Origin: Hyphomicrobiales bacterium
Lineage (GTDB): Bacteria > Pseudomonadota > Alphaproteobacteria > Rhizobiales > Rhizobiaceae
Length of the DNA stretch: 64,000 bases
Assembly: GCA_900471925.1 (NCBI GenBank)
Contig: UCGV01000003.1
Span: forward strand, 186,001-250,000
Reading direction: 5' to 3'
Part shown: piece after piece, positions 24,898 through 33,446 of the stretch
Layout: each line of letters begins with the position of its first letter
How positions within the stretch are numbered: the first letter of the stretch is position 1
Program-made: the position numbers and the translations under genes
The notes under the pieces: generated by a model
Seen by the model: only the letters and a program-made list of their open reading frames with translations
Database searches by the model: none
Told to the model about the DNA's origin: nothing

Positions 24898-26493
24898 TCA
24901 GGCCTCATCGCTCAAGGGATCATTGCCGAGGCCGGCAAGGCGAGACGCGAAGACGGCTTGGGCGAGCTTGTCGGCAAGGGCGTCAACGTCCATCGTCCGG
25001 AAATGATCGGCAAGGATACGGCGAGCATCGTCCAAGCCAGTTGCCTTCGCCAGCTTCTCTTCCAACCCCTCGATCATCGGCGCGACGGTCCAGCCGTCAT
25101 CCTCGATCATGCTGTCGATCGAGCGGTCAATCGCGTCGGCTGGCGCGGCGATCGGCGCGGCGCGCTGTGCCGAAACGCCGATCGGCTTCTTCTTTTCGGG
25201 CGGTTGCGGCTGACCGTCATCACCGGTGTCGAGCTGCGGCGCCGGTGCTCTGGCAGATGGTACCAGCAACTCCTCCTCGGCCTTCGGCTCGGCGACCCCG
25301 AGCTTGGTGCGAACGACGCCTTGACCGACCTTGCCGCCCATATCGACGAAGGTCTTGACGTTGCCCATCCACTTGTCGAGATCAACAGCCTCGGGCCGGC
25401 CGATCTTGATCCGTGGATACTTCTTCTGCGGACCCTTGTTGAGATCGATGTACGGCGTGACCAGATCGCGGTTGAGGGTCGCGGCGAGCTGCTTGGCGTC
25501 GGAGCGCTCGATGTCGGCCTTGACGCCGTCATGAACCTTCGCCTGGGCGTAACCGCTGGAACCGCTCATGTCGGTCGTGCCGGTCTGCCCGAGCACCAGC
25601 TTCGAAACCTGCCGGTCGAGCCAGTCCGATCGCTTCTCGTAAAGCTCATGCGAGCCGGAGATATCGGCCTTGACGAATTCGACGGCCATGCTCGCCGGCA
25701 CGATCGCCGAATAATCGACGCCGATATTGGCAACCGCCTGCAGGAGGATCGCCTTGTCCTCTTCGCTCGCGCCTGGACCATACTTGCCGAGGCGCAGCGG
25801 CTGGCCGTAGGCCTCGCAGAAGATCGCCCAGTCCTTGCCGGCAAAGCTCTTGAACAGGAAGGTCCAGCAGACGGCACGCGCGATGCCGCCACGGATCGGC
25901 AGGCCCGATTTGACCTTCGCCTGGTGGAAGATCCATTTGAACGGCGCCAGCGGCTGATCGCCGGAGACGTCACGCAGCAACGGCGTCTCGCCGTCCTCAT
26001 CGGCAAACCGGAACCAGCGCGGATCTCGCCACTTTAGGGCAGACGGTTCCCACTGCCGCTCGGACGTGTCCCACATGATCTCGGTGCAGGAAAAACCCTT
26101 GCCGATCGCATCGAGTATATCGATCAGCTCGGTCTCGAAGGCATCACGCTTGATGAACTGCCGGATCATTTCGGCGTTCTCGATGTCCTCAGGCGCTTCA
26201 CCCGCCTCTTCGACGGAGATCTCAAGTCCGGCCACCTGAAGCTTACGACTGCCGAGCACGCCGGCATAATGAAGGTCGCGCTCCTCCATGTCCTCGGCAA
26301 GCGCCAGATAGGCTTCCGGATCGCCGGTGACGCTCGATCGCAGAAACCGGGCGAGCTTCCCAGGCGTGAGGCCCGAGGCCTGATGGTCCGTGTTCGGCCG
26401 GCGCACGCCTGCCATGGTCGGCGCGGCCTGCTCCTTCTTCAGGGCGGCGGTGCTGATCGGGTTGCCATACTGGTCAAGGATCTTCGGGGCCAT
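24898..26493 (-). CDS. Portal protein (DUF935, Mu gp29-like)
   Basis: 531 residues. It opens MAPKILDQYGNPISTAALKKEQ, and WDTSERQWEPSALKWRDPRWF and KSGLPIRGGIARAVCWTFLFK (each read in part) follow; these segments mark Mu gp29-type portals. It forms the ring through which DNA enters the head. The start abuts the terminase stop (ATG within 26493) and the F-like gene follows. A Pro/Lys linker near 400-430 precedes a helical C-terminal tail. Confidence 0.9.
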   Translation of the reverse strand: MAPKILDQYGNPISTAALKKEQAAPTMAGVRRPNTDHQASGLTPGKLARFLRSSVTGDPEAYLALAEDMEERDLHYAGVLGSRKLQVAGLEISVEEAGEAPEDIENAEMIRQFIKRDAFETELIDILDAIGKGFSCTEIMWDTSERQWEPSALKWRDPRWFRFADEDGETPLLRDVSGDQPLAPFKWIFHQAKVKSGLPIRGGIARAVCWTFLFKSFAGKDWAIFCEAYGQPLRLGKYGPGASEEDKAILLQAVANIGVDYSAIVPASMAVEFVKADISGSHELYEKRSDWLDRQVSKLVLGQTGTTDMSGSSGYAQAKVHDGVKADIERSDAKQLAATLNRDLVTPYIDLNKGPQKKYPRIKIGRPEAVDLDKWMGNVKTFVDMGGKVGQGVVRTKLGVAEPKAEEELLVPSARAPAPQLDTGDDGQPQPPEKKKPIGVSAQRAAPIAAPADAIDRSIDSMIEDDGWTVAPMIEGLEEKLAKATGLDDARRILADHFRTMDVDALADKLAQAVFASRLAGLGNDPLSDEA

Positions 26494-28145
26494 CAGTAAA
26501 GTCCTCTCGATCGACGCATGGTCGCGAGCCGATAAGGCGCGCCATCGTCACGATCGGTGTTGGGAGTGTCGAACTTCGAAGCGGCAGGCGGCACGGGCGT
26601 GTAGGAAAATTCCGTCCACTGCATGCGGCTGGCGTAGTAGGCGAGCGCCAGGGCGACCGCATAGTCACCGTGGCGCTTCTTGCTTTCGCCGCCGGTCCTG
26701 ACATTGGGAATACGAGGAATGCCCTGGATGATCTTCACGAGGCGAAGGTCGGACATGTGCTCGGCATTCTTCGAGATCGAGATCGCGCCGTCTTCGAAGG
26801 CCACTTTCAAGGGCGGCATCTCGGTTCGGTACCAATCCGAATTCGAGGTGAACTTGATCGCCTCGATCAGGCCGGCCGGCGTTTCTGTCGTACGCAGACC
26901 AAATTCTCGCCCCATGTCTTCGGCGACGGTCCAGCCCATGCCGGTCGCGTCGAAGGCAGCACCGACCAGGCGCTTTGCCGATTTGAGAATGGTGCGGGTG
27001 ACGAGCTTCTGTTCGTCGCCCGGAACGTTGCGCATTTCGACGGTCACCGCGCTCTTGCGCTGCATATCCAGTGTCACCGCCAGCAACGTCGCAACCGAAA
27101 GGTCGGAGACGCGGGCGAAGTCGAAACCGAAGGCATGAAGGTGCAACGGATGCAGTTTCGCCAGCGCCTCATCCAACTGCTCCAGGAACGGCGCCATCAG
27201 GGCCTGTTGCTTCAGCTTGTCGAGCTGCAGATAGTCCGCCGGCAGCTCCAATATCAGCACCGGCGCATCCGAGGTCATGCGCGCCTCGATGAGCGGCCCT
27301 GTCAACCAGGCGCCGTTGCCCATCGTCGGAACGCAGAACAGTTCCTCGTCGGCGCCGTCACCGTAGAACTTGATGATTTCCTGCCGCCACTCGGCCTCGG
27401 CTTCCGGCGTCCACTCCTTGCCTGTGACGAGGCAGATGCGCTCATAGAGCCCTTCCTGCAGCGCCTGGTCGAAATCGATGCGCAGGTGCTTGTAGTTCGA
27501 CCGGCCGCCAAGAATGTCCTGGATCTGCAGATTGAACTCGTTTTCGGTACCGTTGTGGGTCGAGCAGACAACGACCTGACCGCCCCACATCAGGAATGCC
27601 AGAGCCGCCTTCAAAAGCTCCTTAAGGTTATCGACGAAGGCGGCCTCGTCGATCATGACAACGCCCTGCTTACCGCGCAGCGAGCGCGGCGCCGATGACA
27701 GGCCGATGACTTCGAAGCCAGATGCGAACCGGATACGGAACGCCTGGATCGACCGCTGCCCCTCGTCATCGCCGTCGTCGAAGAGGAATTCTTCCATCTC
27801 GAAGGCAGCACTGGAGAAGGCCCGCGCCCACATGGCGCATGCGTCGATGAACTCGCGCGTCATCTCCTGGGAATAGGAGATGTACATCACGTCCATGCCG
27901 CCGGCCTTCTTGGCGCGGCCGGCGCGCAGCACGGCATAGGAAGCAAAGCCCCATGTCAAACCGATACGGCGGCTCTTCTCGATGAAGAGCACGCGGCAAC
28001 CGGCAGTTTCGAGCAGCGCGATCGTGCGCTGCTGGTAGCCGAGGAGCGCGCGCCGCTCGCCATGCTGCTGGACGAGATCGAGCACGGTGTCGGTGGAAAG
28101 GCGGCGAAGCTCTGCCCATTCCTCTTTTGTCGGAAGCGCCGTCAT
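26493..28145 (-). CDS. Terminase large subunit (Mu gp28-like)
   Basis: 550 residues. The ATPase half shows a Walker-A-like EKSRRIGLTWG near residue 56 and Walker B VVMIDEAAFVDN near 165. The C-terminal nuclease domain carries FGFDFARVSDLSV with the first acidic residues of the RNase-H-like fold and AAFDATGMGW further on. It packages DNA by headful from integrated copies, as in Mu. It overlaps the DUF3486 gene by 4 bp (ATGA). Confidence 0.92.
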   Translation of the reverse strand: MTALPTKEEWAELRRLSTDTVLDLVQQHGERRALLGYQQRTIALLETAGCRVLFIEKSRRIGLTWGFASYAVLRAGRAKKAGGMDVMYISYSQEMTREFIDACAMWARAFSSAAFEMEEFLFDDGDDEGQRSIQAFRIRFASGFEVIGLSSAPRSLRGKQGVVMIDEAAFVDNLKELLKAALAFLMWGGQVVVCSTHNGTENEFNLQIQDILGGRSNYKHLRIDFDQALQEGLYERICLVTGKEWTPEAEAEWRQEIIKFYGDGADEELFCVPTMGNGAWLTGPLIEARMTSDAPVLILELPADYLQLDKLKQQALMAPFLEQLDEALAKLHPLHLHAFGFDFARVSDLSVATLLAVTLDMQRKSAVTVEMRNVPGDEQKLVTRTILKSAKRLVGAAFDATGMGWTVAEDMGREFGLRTTETPAGLIEAIKFTSNSDWYRTEMPPLKVAFEDGAISISKNAEHMSDLRLVKIIQGIPRIPNVRTGGESKKRHGDYAVALALAYYASRMQWTEFSYTPVPPAASKFDTPNTDRDDGAPYRLATMRRSRGLY

Positions 28146-28729
28146 TTCGTGACACCAAGAATGCGATCGAGGATTTCGTTGGCGCCGTCCTCGGTAAGGC
28201 CCTTGACCTTAGCCACGGCCTGGACGGCTTCCTTGGCCTTGGCAGCGAATTCGGCCTCGGCCTTCTGCCGGGTGGCAAGCGATACGCCCTGTGCCTGCGT
28301 CGCCGATCGCAAGGCGTTCGCAAGCGACATGGCGCCCTTGGGATCAAGCCCGGCCTCGCCGGCATTGGTGAGCAGTTCGAAGACGAGGGTCTTGATCGCC
28401 TCGGCGGCAATCAGGGTAAGATTGTCGGAAGCCTTGGCGTCGAACTTCTCGGCGATCGTCGCGGCGATCTCGCGCGTCTGGTTGAGGCGGCTCGACAGCG
28501 TCGCAAGCTTGATGCTGTAGCGATTGAAGGCCGAAAAGCTCGGAATGCGAAATTCCAGCTCGCCGCGGAATTCCTTCTGCAGCGCCTGCATCTTGCCGAC
28601 GAATTCGGAATAGATGTCCGTCTGGGTCTTGTCGCGGTCCTGCAGCTCGCGTGCTGCCCAGGCTACGATCTCCGAGCACTCCTCGGGGAGCAGTTCAATC
28701 CCTGAAAGTCGGCTACGTCCCTTCGCCAT
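28142..28729 (-). CDS. Terminase small-subunit-like protein (DUF3486, Mu gp27-like)
   Basis: 195 residues starting MAKGRSRLSGIELLPEE, preceded by GGAGGAATGAG. The early motif RLSGIELLPEE and the mostly helical, coiled-coil body match DUF3486, which sits just upstream of the large terminase in Mu-like phages and is thought to recognise the packaging site. It overlaps the large subunit by 4 bp. Confidence 0.85.
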   Translation of the reverse strand: MAKGRSRLSGIELLPEECSEIVAWAARELQDRDKTQTDIYSEFVGKMQALQKEFRGELEFRIPSFSAFNRYSIKLATLSSRLNQTREIAATIAEKFDAKASDNLTLIAAEAIKTLVFELLTNAGEAGLDPKGAMSLANALRSATQAQGVSLATRQKAEAEFAAKAKEAVQAVAKVKGLTEDGANEILDRILGVTK

Positions 28730-28730
28730 C

Positions 28731-29030
28731 TCATTCCTCCGGCGAAGGGCGGGCGATGCCTTCGATGATGGAGCGGCGCTCGACATGATCGATGCCGGCA
28801 CGGGTGATGCTGGCGATCATTACCGTGCCCGCCTGGACGATGGTGACCGCGTCCAGCTCCTTCAGCTTGTTGAGCTGGGTCCGGACGTATTCGCGGCTAC
28901 GGTTGTGACCGAAGGTGAGAAGCAGCTGGGTCAGCAGCGCTTCGTTCATGCGGCCATCGGTCTGATCGTTGAGGCCGCGAAGGATGACGAGGCGCGCGTC
29001 TCGCGCCGAATGTTCTTCAAAGGAGACCAT
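28731..29030 (-). CDS. Winged-helix phage protein (Mu gp26-like)
   Basis: 99 residues. LVILRGLNDQTDGRMNEALLTQLLLTFG (read in parts), SREYVRTQLNKLKELDAV and a final ARPSPEE tail fit the ArsR-like winged-helix family found upstream of DUF3486 in Mu-like phages. The start overlaps the upstream stop (TAATG). It may bind DNA at packaging; the exact role is unknown. Confidence 0.8.
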   Translation of the reverse strand: MVSFEEHSARDARLVILRGLNDQTDGRMNEALLTQLLLTFGHNRSREYVRTQLNKLKELDAVTIVQAGTVMIASITRAGIDHVERRSIIEGIARPSPEE

Positions 29031-29374
29031 TATCCAACCTTGCTGTCTTCTCTCAGCCAGTCGTCGATGCGGTGCACCGTCCGTTGAACGCTGGCGACTG
29101 TTTCCTTCATGGTGCTGACGGCACCGCCAAGTTCGCTAATGGCGAGCTTCAAATCGTTGACCTGATCTTTGGTCGGGAGATGCTTCAGCTCGCCCTCGAT
29201 GGACTGGATGCGGCGATCGTGGTCGATCAGTTTCGATTCCTGCGATGCCTGTTTCGACCGAAGCGCTTCTTCGCCCGAGGAGGCCCAGCGATTGAGGTGC
29301 CCGACGATCGCAATCACCGAGAGGATCGGTGAGCTGATGATCGAGGCCCACATGAAGAGATCCTTCAGCTCCAT
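29030..29374 (-). CDS. DUF2730-like membrane/coiled-coil protein (Mu gp25-like)
   Basis: 114 residues. One hydrophobic segment at about 6-25 (FMWASIISSPILSVIAIV) is followed by a long charged coiled coil containing LIDHDRRIQSIEGELKHLPT. This matches DUF2730 proteins between the lysis and packaging genes of Mu-like phages. The start overlaps the Rz1 stop (TGATG). Function unknown; the anchor suggests action at the inner membrane during lysis or packaging. Confidence 0.75.
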   Translation of the reverse strand: MELKDLFMWASIISSPILSVIAIVGHLNRWASSGEEALRSKQASQESKLIDHDRRIQSIEGELKHLPTKDQVNDLKLAISELGGAVSTMKETVASVQRTVHRIDDWLREDSKVG

Positions 29375-29679
29375 CAGGGCGCCCCACCATTGTGAACGTC
29401 GATCGCGGCCACTGCGGCGGCACGGCGCCGATCGCAAGAATGGATCTCGAAACGATCGGTAGAAGTCATGTCAAAAACCTTGTCTTCAGGCGCTTTGCCA
29501 GTGGCCGGATCAACCTCGGGCTTTGGGGCGGTTTCGCACGGGCGCCGCCATTCGTCGGGCACCGGAATTTTTGCGGGGGTTGTCGCGATCGTAACGACCG
29601 GCCGCTCGCGATCAGTCGGGGAGCAAGCCGACGCGATCGCCGCTAAGGCCACAGTCGTTGCCATGTGGAAGAAGCGCAT
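29374..29679 (-). CDS. Outer-membrane spanin lipoprotein (Rz1-like)
   Basis: 101 residues. A signal sequence ends in a lipobox (AIASAC, Cys near residue 19), followed by a Pro-rich stretch (TTPAKIPVPDEWRRPC), as in o-spanins. The first 68 bp overlap the 3' end of the Rz-like gene in another frame, the classic Rz/Rz1 nesting. It should fuse inner and outer membranes together with Rz in the last step of lysis. Longer than lambda Rz1 but within the range for embedded spanins. Confidence 0.75.
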   Translation of the reverse strand: MRFFHMATTVALAAIASACSPTDRERPVVTIATTPAKIPVPDEWRRPCETAPKPEVDPATGKAPEDKVFDMTSTDRFEIHSCDRRRAAAVAAIDVHNGGAP

Positions 29680-29974
29680 TCTGTTCCCTCAAATTGTGGA
29701 GCGCGATTTGATCCGCACGGTTCTTGTCGGCCATGTCCGACTGGATCTTGACGATTGCGGCAGCCTGGTCGGCGGCCCGCTTGTTGAGGTCGGCATTGCC
29801 CTTCTCGATCTTGGCGGTCCAGAAGCTGTCCCGCTCGCTGGCCTTCAGCGCGACCGCATCGTCGATCATGCCCCGGATCTCGCGGACGCCGAGCAGACCG
29901 ATAAGCAGTGCGACGATCATGAGGATCGCCGCACCAATCAAAGTAGCTGCCGGCTTCGTAAGCAGCTCGCTCAT
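29612..29974 (-). CDS. Inner-membrane spanin (Rz-like)
   Basis: 120 residues with one N-terminal transmembrane helix (about 12-30, IGAAILMIVALLIGLLG) and a periplasmic coiled coil (AKIEKGNADLNKRAADQAAA). This is the i-spanin layout. It overlaps the holin by 4 bp (ATGA) and carries the Rz1 start inside its 3' end, giving an endolysin-holin-Rz-Rz1 cassette. Confidence 0.8.
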   Translation of the reverse strand: MSELLTKPAATLIGAAILMIVALLIGLLGVREIRGMIDDAVALKASERDSFWTAKIEKGNADLNKRAADQAAAIVKIQSDMADKNRADQIALHNLREQNALLPHGNDCGLSGDRVGLLPD

Positions 29975-30276
29975 TGAACTTCTCCCGAGGCGTTCGGCTC
30001 ATCGCGCGGATTGTAGGGTGGCGGGGTAGAAGCCAATTCTGCAGCGGCGCGGAAGTCCTGGGCTCCTGCGAAACGATGGATGCCGAGCATGCTGGCAATC
30101 AACAGGAAGGTGCTCGGCGTGATGGTCGGCGCCAGCGCCACGGCCTCGGCCGAGTGATAGACGATGGCGCCGACAAGGATGAAGCCGTTCGCAAGCCATG
30201 CCAGCCAGAACGACGCCCAGAGCTGCCGGCGTGTCAGGCTATAGCTCGGTTTAAATGAGCGATGGTCAGGCTTCAT
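29971..30276 (-). CDS. Putative holin, two transmembrane segments
   Basis: 101 residues starting MKPDHRSFKPSYSLTRRQLW. Hydrophobic segments lie at about 20-40 (LWASFWLAWLANGFILVGAI) and 52-68 (TPSTFLLIASMLGIH), with a polar C-terminal tail. It overlaps the endolysin 3' end by 11 bp and the spanin by 4 bp. Size, topology and position support a holin that opens the inner membrane; the family itself is not recognised. Confidence 0.68.
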   Translation of the reverse strand: MKPDHRSFKPSYSLTRRQLWASFWLAWLANGFILVGAIVYHSAEAVALAPTITPSTFLLIASMLGIHRFAGAQDFRAAAELASTPPPYNPRDEPNASGEVQ

Positions 30277-30994
30277 TGCGGGAAACCTCACCGTTTGGCT
30301 GAAGCCGGATGCGGCCGCCAACCAGGCGCTCTCCCGACTTCGGCCAGCGGATGCCAACGCAACGCGATTTGGCGACCCGCGTGATCGAAACGGAATTGCT
30401 CTGATTGCCGCCGAGGACATGATAGCTGTCGGCGTCTTCGCCGACATATAGGCCAACATGGCCGCCGCCCTCGCGGCTGAAGACGAGCAGCGCGCCAAGC
30501 GCCGGCTCCCGCAGCCCCTGGCCAAACTGAGACCATGCCAGGGCGGAAAGCGGATTGGACGGTAGTGGTTCGATCGGCAAGGTCAGGCCGAAGCAATGGG
30601 CCATGAACAGGCCGCACCAGGCGGTATCATCATCCTTGTAGAAGGAAGCAACCCAACCGCTCAGCGCCTTCGCCCAGGACAGGATGACGGGGTTGGATTT
30701 CGAGCCGGGAATTTCCCTGGTGCCCATGAGGCGGCGTGCTTCGCGCATCCACGACGGCTCGGCCGGAATTGCCGGAGCGGTCGGATCATTTCCTAAGAGA
30801 TCGCGCGAATTGCCGGGACCACGAAGAACAGCAACGGTTTCTTCATCGGCGACGCCGGTCACCGGAAGACCTTCGGCCTGCTGAACCCTCTTCAGCGCCT
30901 CGATTACTGCCCGGCCATAGGCACCGTCAGAAACGCCTGAATATGCCCCGTGTGCGCGGAGGCGGCTGATAAGCCACGCGTCGAACGTCATCAT
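30266..30994 (-). CDS. Endolysin: peptidoglycan-binding domain plus CHAP-like peptidase
   Basis: 242 residues. The N-terminal peptidoglycan-binding domain (VIEALKRVQQAEGLPVTG) is followed by a cysteine peptidase/amidase of the TIGR02594 type: TAWCGLFMAHC carries the nucleophile, GHVGLYVGE the His, and GGNQSN the third site. The start at 30994 follows TTGAGGGATAAA; the ATG at 31006 lacks such spacing. It cuts cell-wall peptide or amide bonds at lysis. A 64-bp gap upstream separates it from the Mor-like gene and probably holds the late promoter. Confidence 0.86.
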   Translation of the reverse strand: MMTFDAWLISRLRAHGAYSGVSDGAYGRAVIEALKRVQQAEGLPVTGVADEETVAVLRGPGNSRDLLGNDPTAPAIPAEPSWMREARRLMGTREIPGSKSNPVILSWAKALSGWVASFYKDDDTAWCGLFMAHCFGLTLPIEPLPSNPLSALAWSQFGQGLREPALGALLVFSREGGGHVGLYVGEDADSYHVLGGNQSNSVSITRVAKSRCVGIRWPKSGERLVGGRIRLQPNGEVSRNEA

Positions 30995-31070
30995 TTTATC
31001 CCTCAAATGTGGGATAAAACTGCTTTATCGGGAGGAGTTTTACCTGCCCCTCAGACAAGGGGGGCAACGA

Positions 31071-31427
31071 TCAAAAGGGAAATGATATCTGGCGATCGCG
31101 CCCGTTACGGCCATTTAAGATACGCCGAACGGTCTCGTCGGTAACCCTGAGTTCTCGGGCGATCGAAAGCGTTGACCAGCCCTGCACTTTCAGCTTTCGC
31201 GCCGTCCATTCGCGAGCGATCGGTACGCGATTAATCTGACCTGGCCCGAGAACCTTGGCAAGGCTCTTCATAGCTTCTACGCCAATGGCCGCAACCACAT
31301 CGCTATCACTTCTCGGGTCGGACGAGAGATAAACAGGTGCCCCCCCAAAGCGCATGATAAACTTGAGCGTCAGATCCTCGCCGATCGCATCGACATAAGG
31401 CTGAAGATTTTCAGGGATCTCGATCAT
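31071..31427 (-). CDS. Mor/C-family activator of late transcription
   Basis: 118 residues. The N-terminal half has the FIMRFGGAPVYLS dimerisation-type strand pattern and the C-terminal half a helix-turn-helix (WSTLSIARELRVTDETVRRIL), the two-part layout of Mu Mor and C proteins. In Mu these switch on middle and late promoters. It is the last gene of the early block and precedes the lysis and structural genes. It overlaps the 70-residue gene upstream by 4 bp. Confidence 0.85.
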   Translation of the reverse strand: MIEIPENLQPYVDAIGEDLTLKFIMRFGGAPVYLSSDPRSDSDVVAAIGVEAMKSLAKVLGPGQINRVPIAREWTARKLKVQGWSTLSIARELRVTDETVRRILNGRNGRDRQISFPF

Positions 31428-31636
31428 CGGCTTAGAGCCCTCGTCCGATCGTGCAGTTCGTTCTCGATTTCCATCTGACGAAGTGTGATTTGCTGGACGC
31501 GCTCCTCTAGGGCGAGGCGCTTGTGCGCGTGCGGCCTTAGCTTTGAGATCCGGATGAGCAGCTCCTCACGGCTCGCCTGCAGGCGGAAATGTTCCGCCTG
31601 TTTTTCCCAAGTGAGGAGTGGGAGCTGCGCGTCCAT
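31424..31636 (-). CDS. Small phage protein between GemA and Mor
   Basis: 70 residues (MDAQLPLLTWEKQ...), highly charged and helical, probably coiled coil through QASREELLIRISKLRPHAHK and the C-terminus. Its start overlaps the GemA stop (TGATG) and its stop overlaps the Mor start (ATGA), so it is translationally linked to both. No family recognised; a regulatory partner of either neighbour is possible. Confidence 0.65.
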   Translation of the reverse strand: MDAQLPLLTWEKQAEHFRLQASREELLIRISKLRPHAHKRLALEERVQQITLRQMEIENELHDRTRALSR

Positions 31637-32289
31637 CAGGTTTCGGACCCTGTACGGCGCTGGCGGATCTGCTGTCCGAAGTGGTTCATGACTGTCTGCC
31701 AACCCGAACCCTTCACCTCCTGAAGAAGCGCCGCACCGGTGAGGCAGCACACTTCCTGATCAAAGCCCTTCCGCACCATCAGGTCAGCGTCAGGTGTCAG
31801 GATCTCCCACTGCGCCCATGCGACCTTGGCACCATCGACGGAAAGCCAATCATGGCCGTTGGTGTTTCCGTAGGAGACGCCTGCCTCGCGGCGCATCCAG
31901 CTTTTCAGCGCCTCGATCGCGCGGTTAGCATCGTCGGCATGGAAGAGGAAGCGCGTATGGTCGATGCCTGTCTGACGCTTGACGAAGGCAACGAGAGCAG
32001 CGTCGTCACGCTCGCGGACGATGCCAAGATTCCAGGCGGCGATCCAGAGCGCCTGGAGCTTCTTGGCGTATCTGCCGGTGAGCTTCTGCCGGCCATCGGC
32101 GCGCCGAGCCGCAGGAGTTAGCGCGAAACCTTCGCTGCGAAAAACTGTGAGCACACGTTGGCGCTCACCTTCGGTCATGTCTTTGGCGGACGTCTTCCCT
32201 GTGATCCGAGCGAGCTTAGCGCGATAGATATCGTCATCGAGTCCCATCTGTTTTTTGGCGACATGTATGGCGGCAATCGACGAACTCAT
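31636..32289 (-). CDS. GemA-like regulatory protein
   Basis: 217 residues beginning MSSSIAAIHVAKKQMGLDDD. The pattern (YRAKLARITGKTSAKDMTEGERQRVL, read in parts, then LTGRYAKKLQALWIAAWNLG) is diagnostic of the GemA/DUF1018 family next to mor in Mu-like phages. Mu GemA modulates host gene expression and DNA topology. The 116 bp upstream (32290-32405), shared with the opposing cargo gene, must hold its promoter unless readthrough crosses the cargo. Confidence 0.88.
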   Translation of the reverse strand: MSSSIAAIHVAKKQMGLDDDIYRAKLARITGKTSAKDMTEGERQRVLTVFRSEGFALTPAARRADGRQKLTGRYAKKLQALWIAAWNLGIVRERDDAALVAFVKRQTGIDHTRFLFHADDANRAIEALKSWMRREAGVSYGNTNGHDWLSVDGAKVAWAQWEILTPDADLMVRKGFDQEVCCLTGAALLQEVKGSGWQTVMNHFGQQIRQRRTGSET

Positions 32290-32405
32290 TGATCGCCCTC
32301 CCGGTCAACGAGTGGCACGGCAGCGCAACTGAACGCACTGCTTCCGGCCACCACAAAACCGTGCGATCTGTTGCGACCTCCGAAGCCGTCGAGAAAGCGA
32401 TTCCC

Positions 32406-33092
32406 ATGCATCAAAAGAGAATAATTTTGGCGGCTTCGTTCGCCGCGATCGTTGGGCTTCTTATCCCCGCATTGTTCGGCGGCAAGCAGGATATTTGGGG
32501 AAAATTCATCTACGACTATCAGGGGCTGATCGTTGGTATCCTTGCTGTTTTTGCCGCTGCCATTACGATTAGCCAGTCTGTTGCAACGGATGCAGCCCAA
32601 GAGCGGAGACATAGGCAGCAGATGTTTTTGAACCAGCGTCGCGATCTCTTTGCGATCGGCCGCCTGACGAATGATTTGACCAGTCGCCTCAACTACGTTG
32701 CAAATCGATCCGCGGAATTTGAATTGTACCTGCGGGGCGATGCCGAAATTCGCTGGAGCCGTGAGGTTCGCACCTGCTACTTGGAGCTGCTGCGGTCGTC
32801 GTCTCACCTTTTGGACAAGCTGGTCTCGATCGGAGACTATGAGCGAGGCCTGTTCGACGCGAAACTGGACACCGTGTTTGTCAGGTACAAGCGGCAGCTT
32901 GAGGAGTTGATGGCCAATTTCCCGGATCGGACAAAAGATTTTCCCGAATTCTGGCCAAACTCGGATCACGCACCCGAAAAGTTTGACCAACACATCCGCG
33001 AAATGTGTTTCGGACTTGATTTCGAATCTCGAGCTCTTTTGGCGGAGGTCACGCGCTGGGAGGCGGAGATACGCGAAATCTACCAAGGCTAA
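32406..33092 (+). CDS. Two-helix membrane protein, prophage cargo, unknown function
   Basis: 228 residues on the strand opposite to all surrounding early genes. Two transmembrane helices lie at about 5-23 (RIILAASFAAIVGLLIPAL) and 37-58 (YQGLIVGILAVFAAAITIS), followed by a cytoplasmic helical domain rich in Arg, Glu and aromatic residues. The start at 32406 is chosen because the hydrophobic N-terminus follows it; an in-frame ATG at 32289 would add 39 unlike residues. The opposite orientation marks it as prophage-expressed cargo. Exclusion or defence is a guess from topology. Confidence 0.68.
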   Translation: MHQKRIILAASFAAIVGLLIPALFGGKQDIWGKFIYDYQGLIVGILAVFAAAITISQSVATDAAQERRHRQQMFLNQRRDLFAIGRLTNDLTSRLNYVANRSAEFELYLRGDAEIRWSREVRTCYLELLRSSSHLLDKLVSIGDYERGLFDAKLDTVFVRYKRQLEELMANFPDRTKDFPEFWPNSDHAPEKFDQHIREMCFGLDFESRALLAEVTRWEAEIREIYQG

Positions 33093-33192
33093 CAGCACAT
33101 GCGTTAGAGGCGATTGGGTATCGCGTCGAGTTGATAAACTGAACTTACGTGACATACATTGACAGCGACGACGACGTTGGAGGGTTATCGCC

Positions 33193-33417
33193 ATGCAAGT
33201 CACAACCACCCTAGTCGGGGATCTAACAGTCGATGAGGTTCTCAAGCGCCTGGAAGAGATCCTGCAAACCCATCGAGATCTCAAGCCGCGTGGGATCAGA
33301 GTCAGCAACAGCCTCCACCAGATGGGGATTTCTGGCGAATACCAAGGCATCCCAATCGCGATGGCTCCCGGTCTATATCCCCAGGACCAAATCCAAGTTG
33401 TATTTGAGGATAGCTGA
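33193..33417 (+). CDS. Small cargo protein beside the membrane protein
   Basis: 74 residues, soluble, alpha/beta pattern (MQVTTTLVGDLTVDEVLKRL), with a good GGAGGG site before its ATG. It lies 100 bp downstream of the two-helix membrane protein on the same strand and converges on the DUF3164 gene. No family recognised. The shared strand suggests a two-gene cargo unit, although the gap could hold a second promoter. Confidence 0.6.
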   Translation: MQVTTTLVGDLTVDEVLKRLEEILQTHRDLKPRGIRVSNSLHQMGISGEYQGIPIAMAPGLYPQDQIQVVFEDS

Positions 33418-33446
33418 TCAAAGCTGAAGCGTCGCATCGTCACGCC

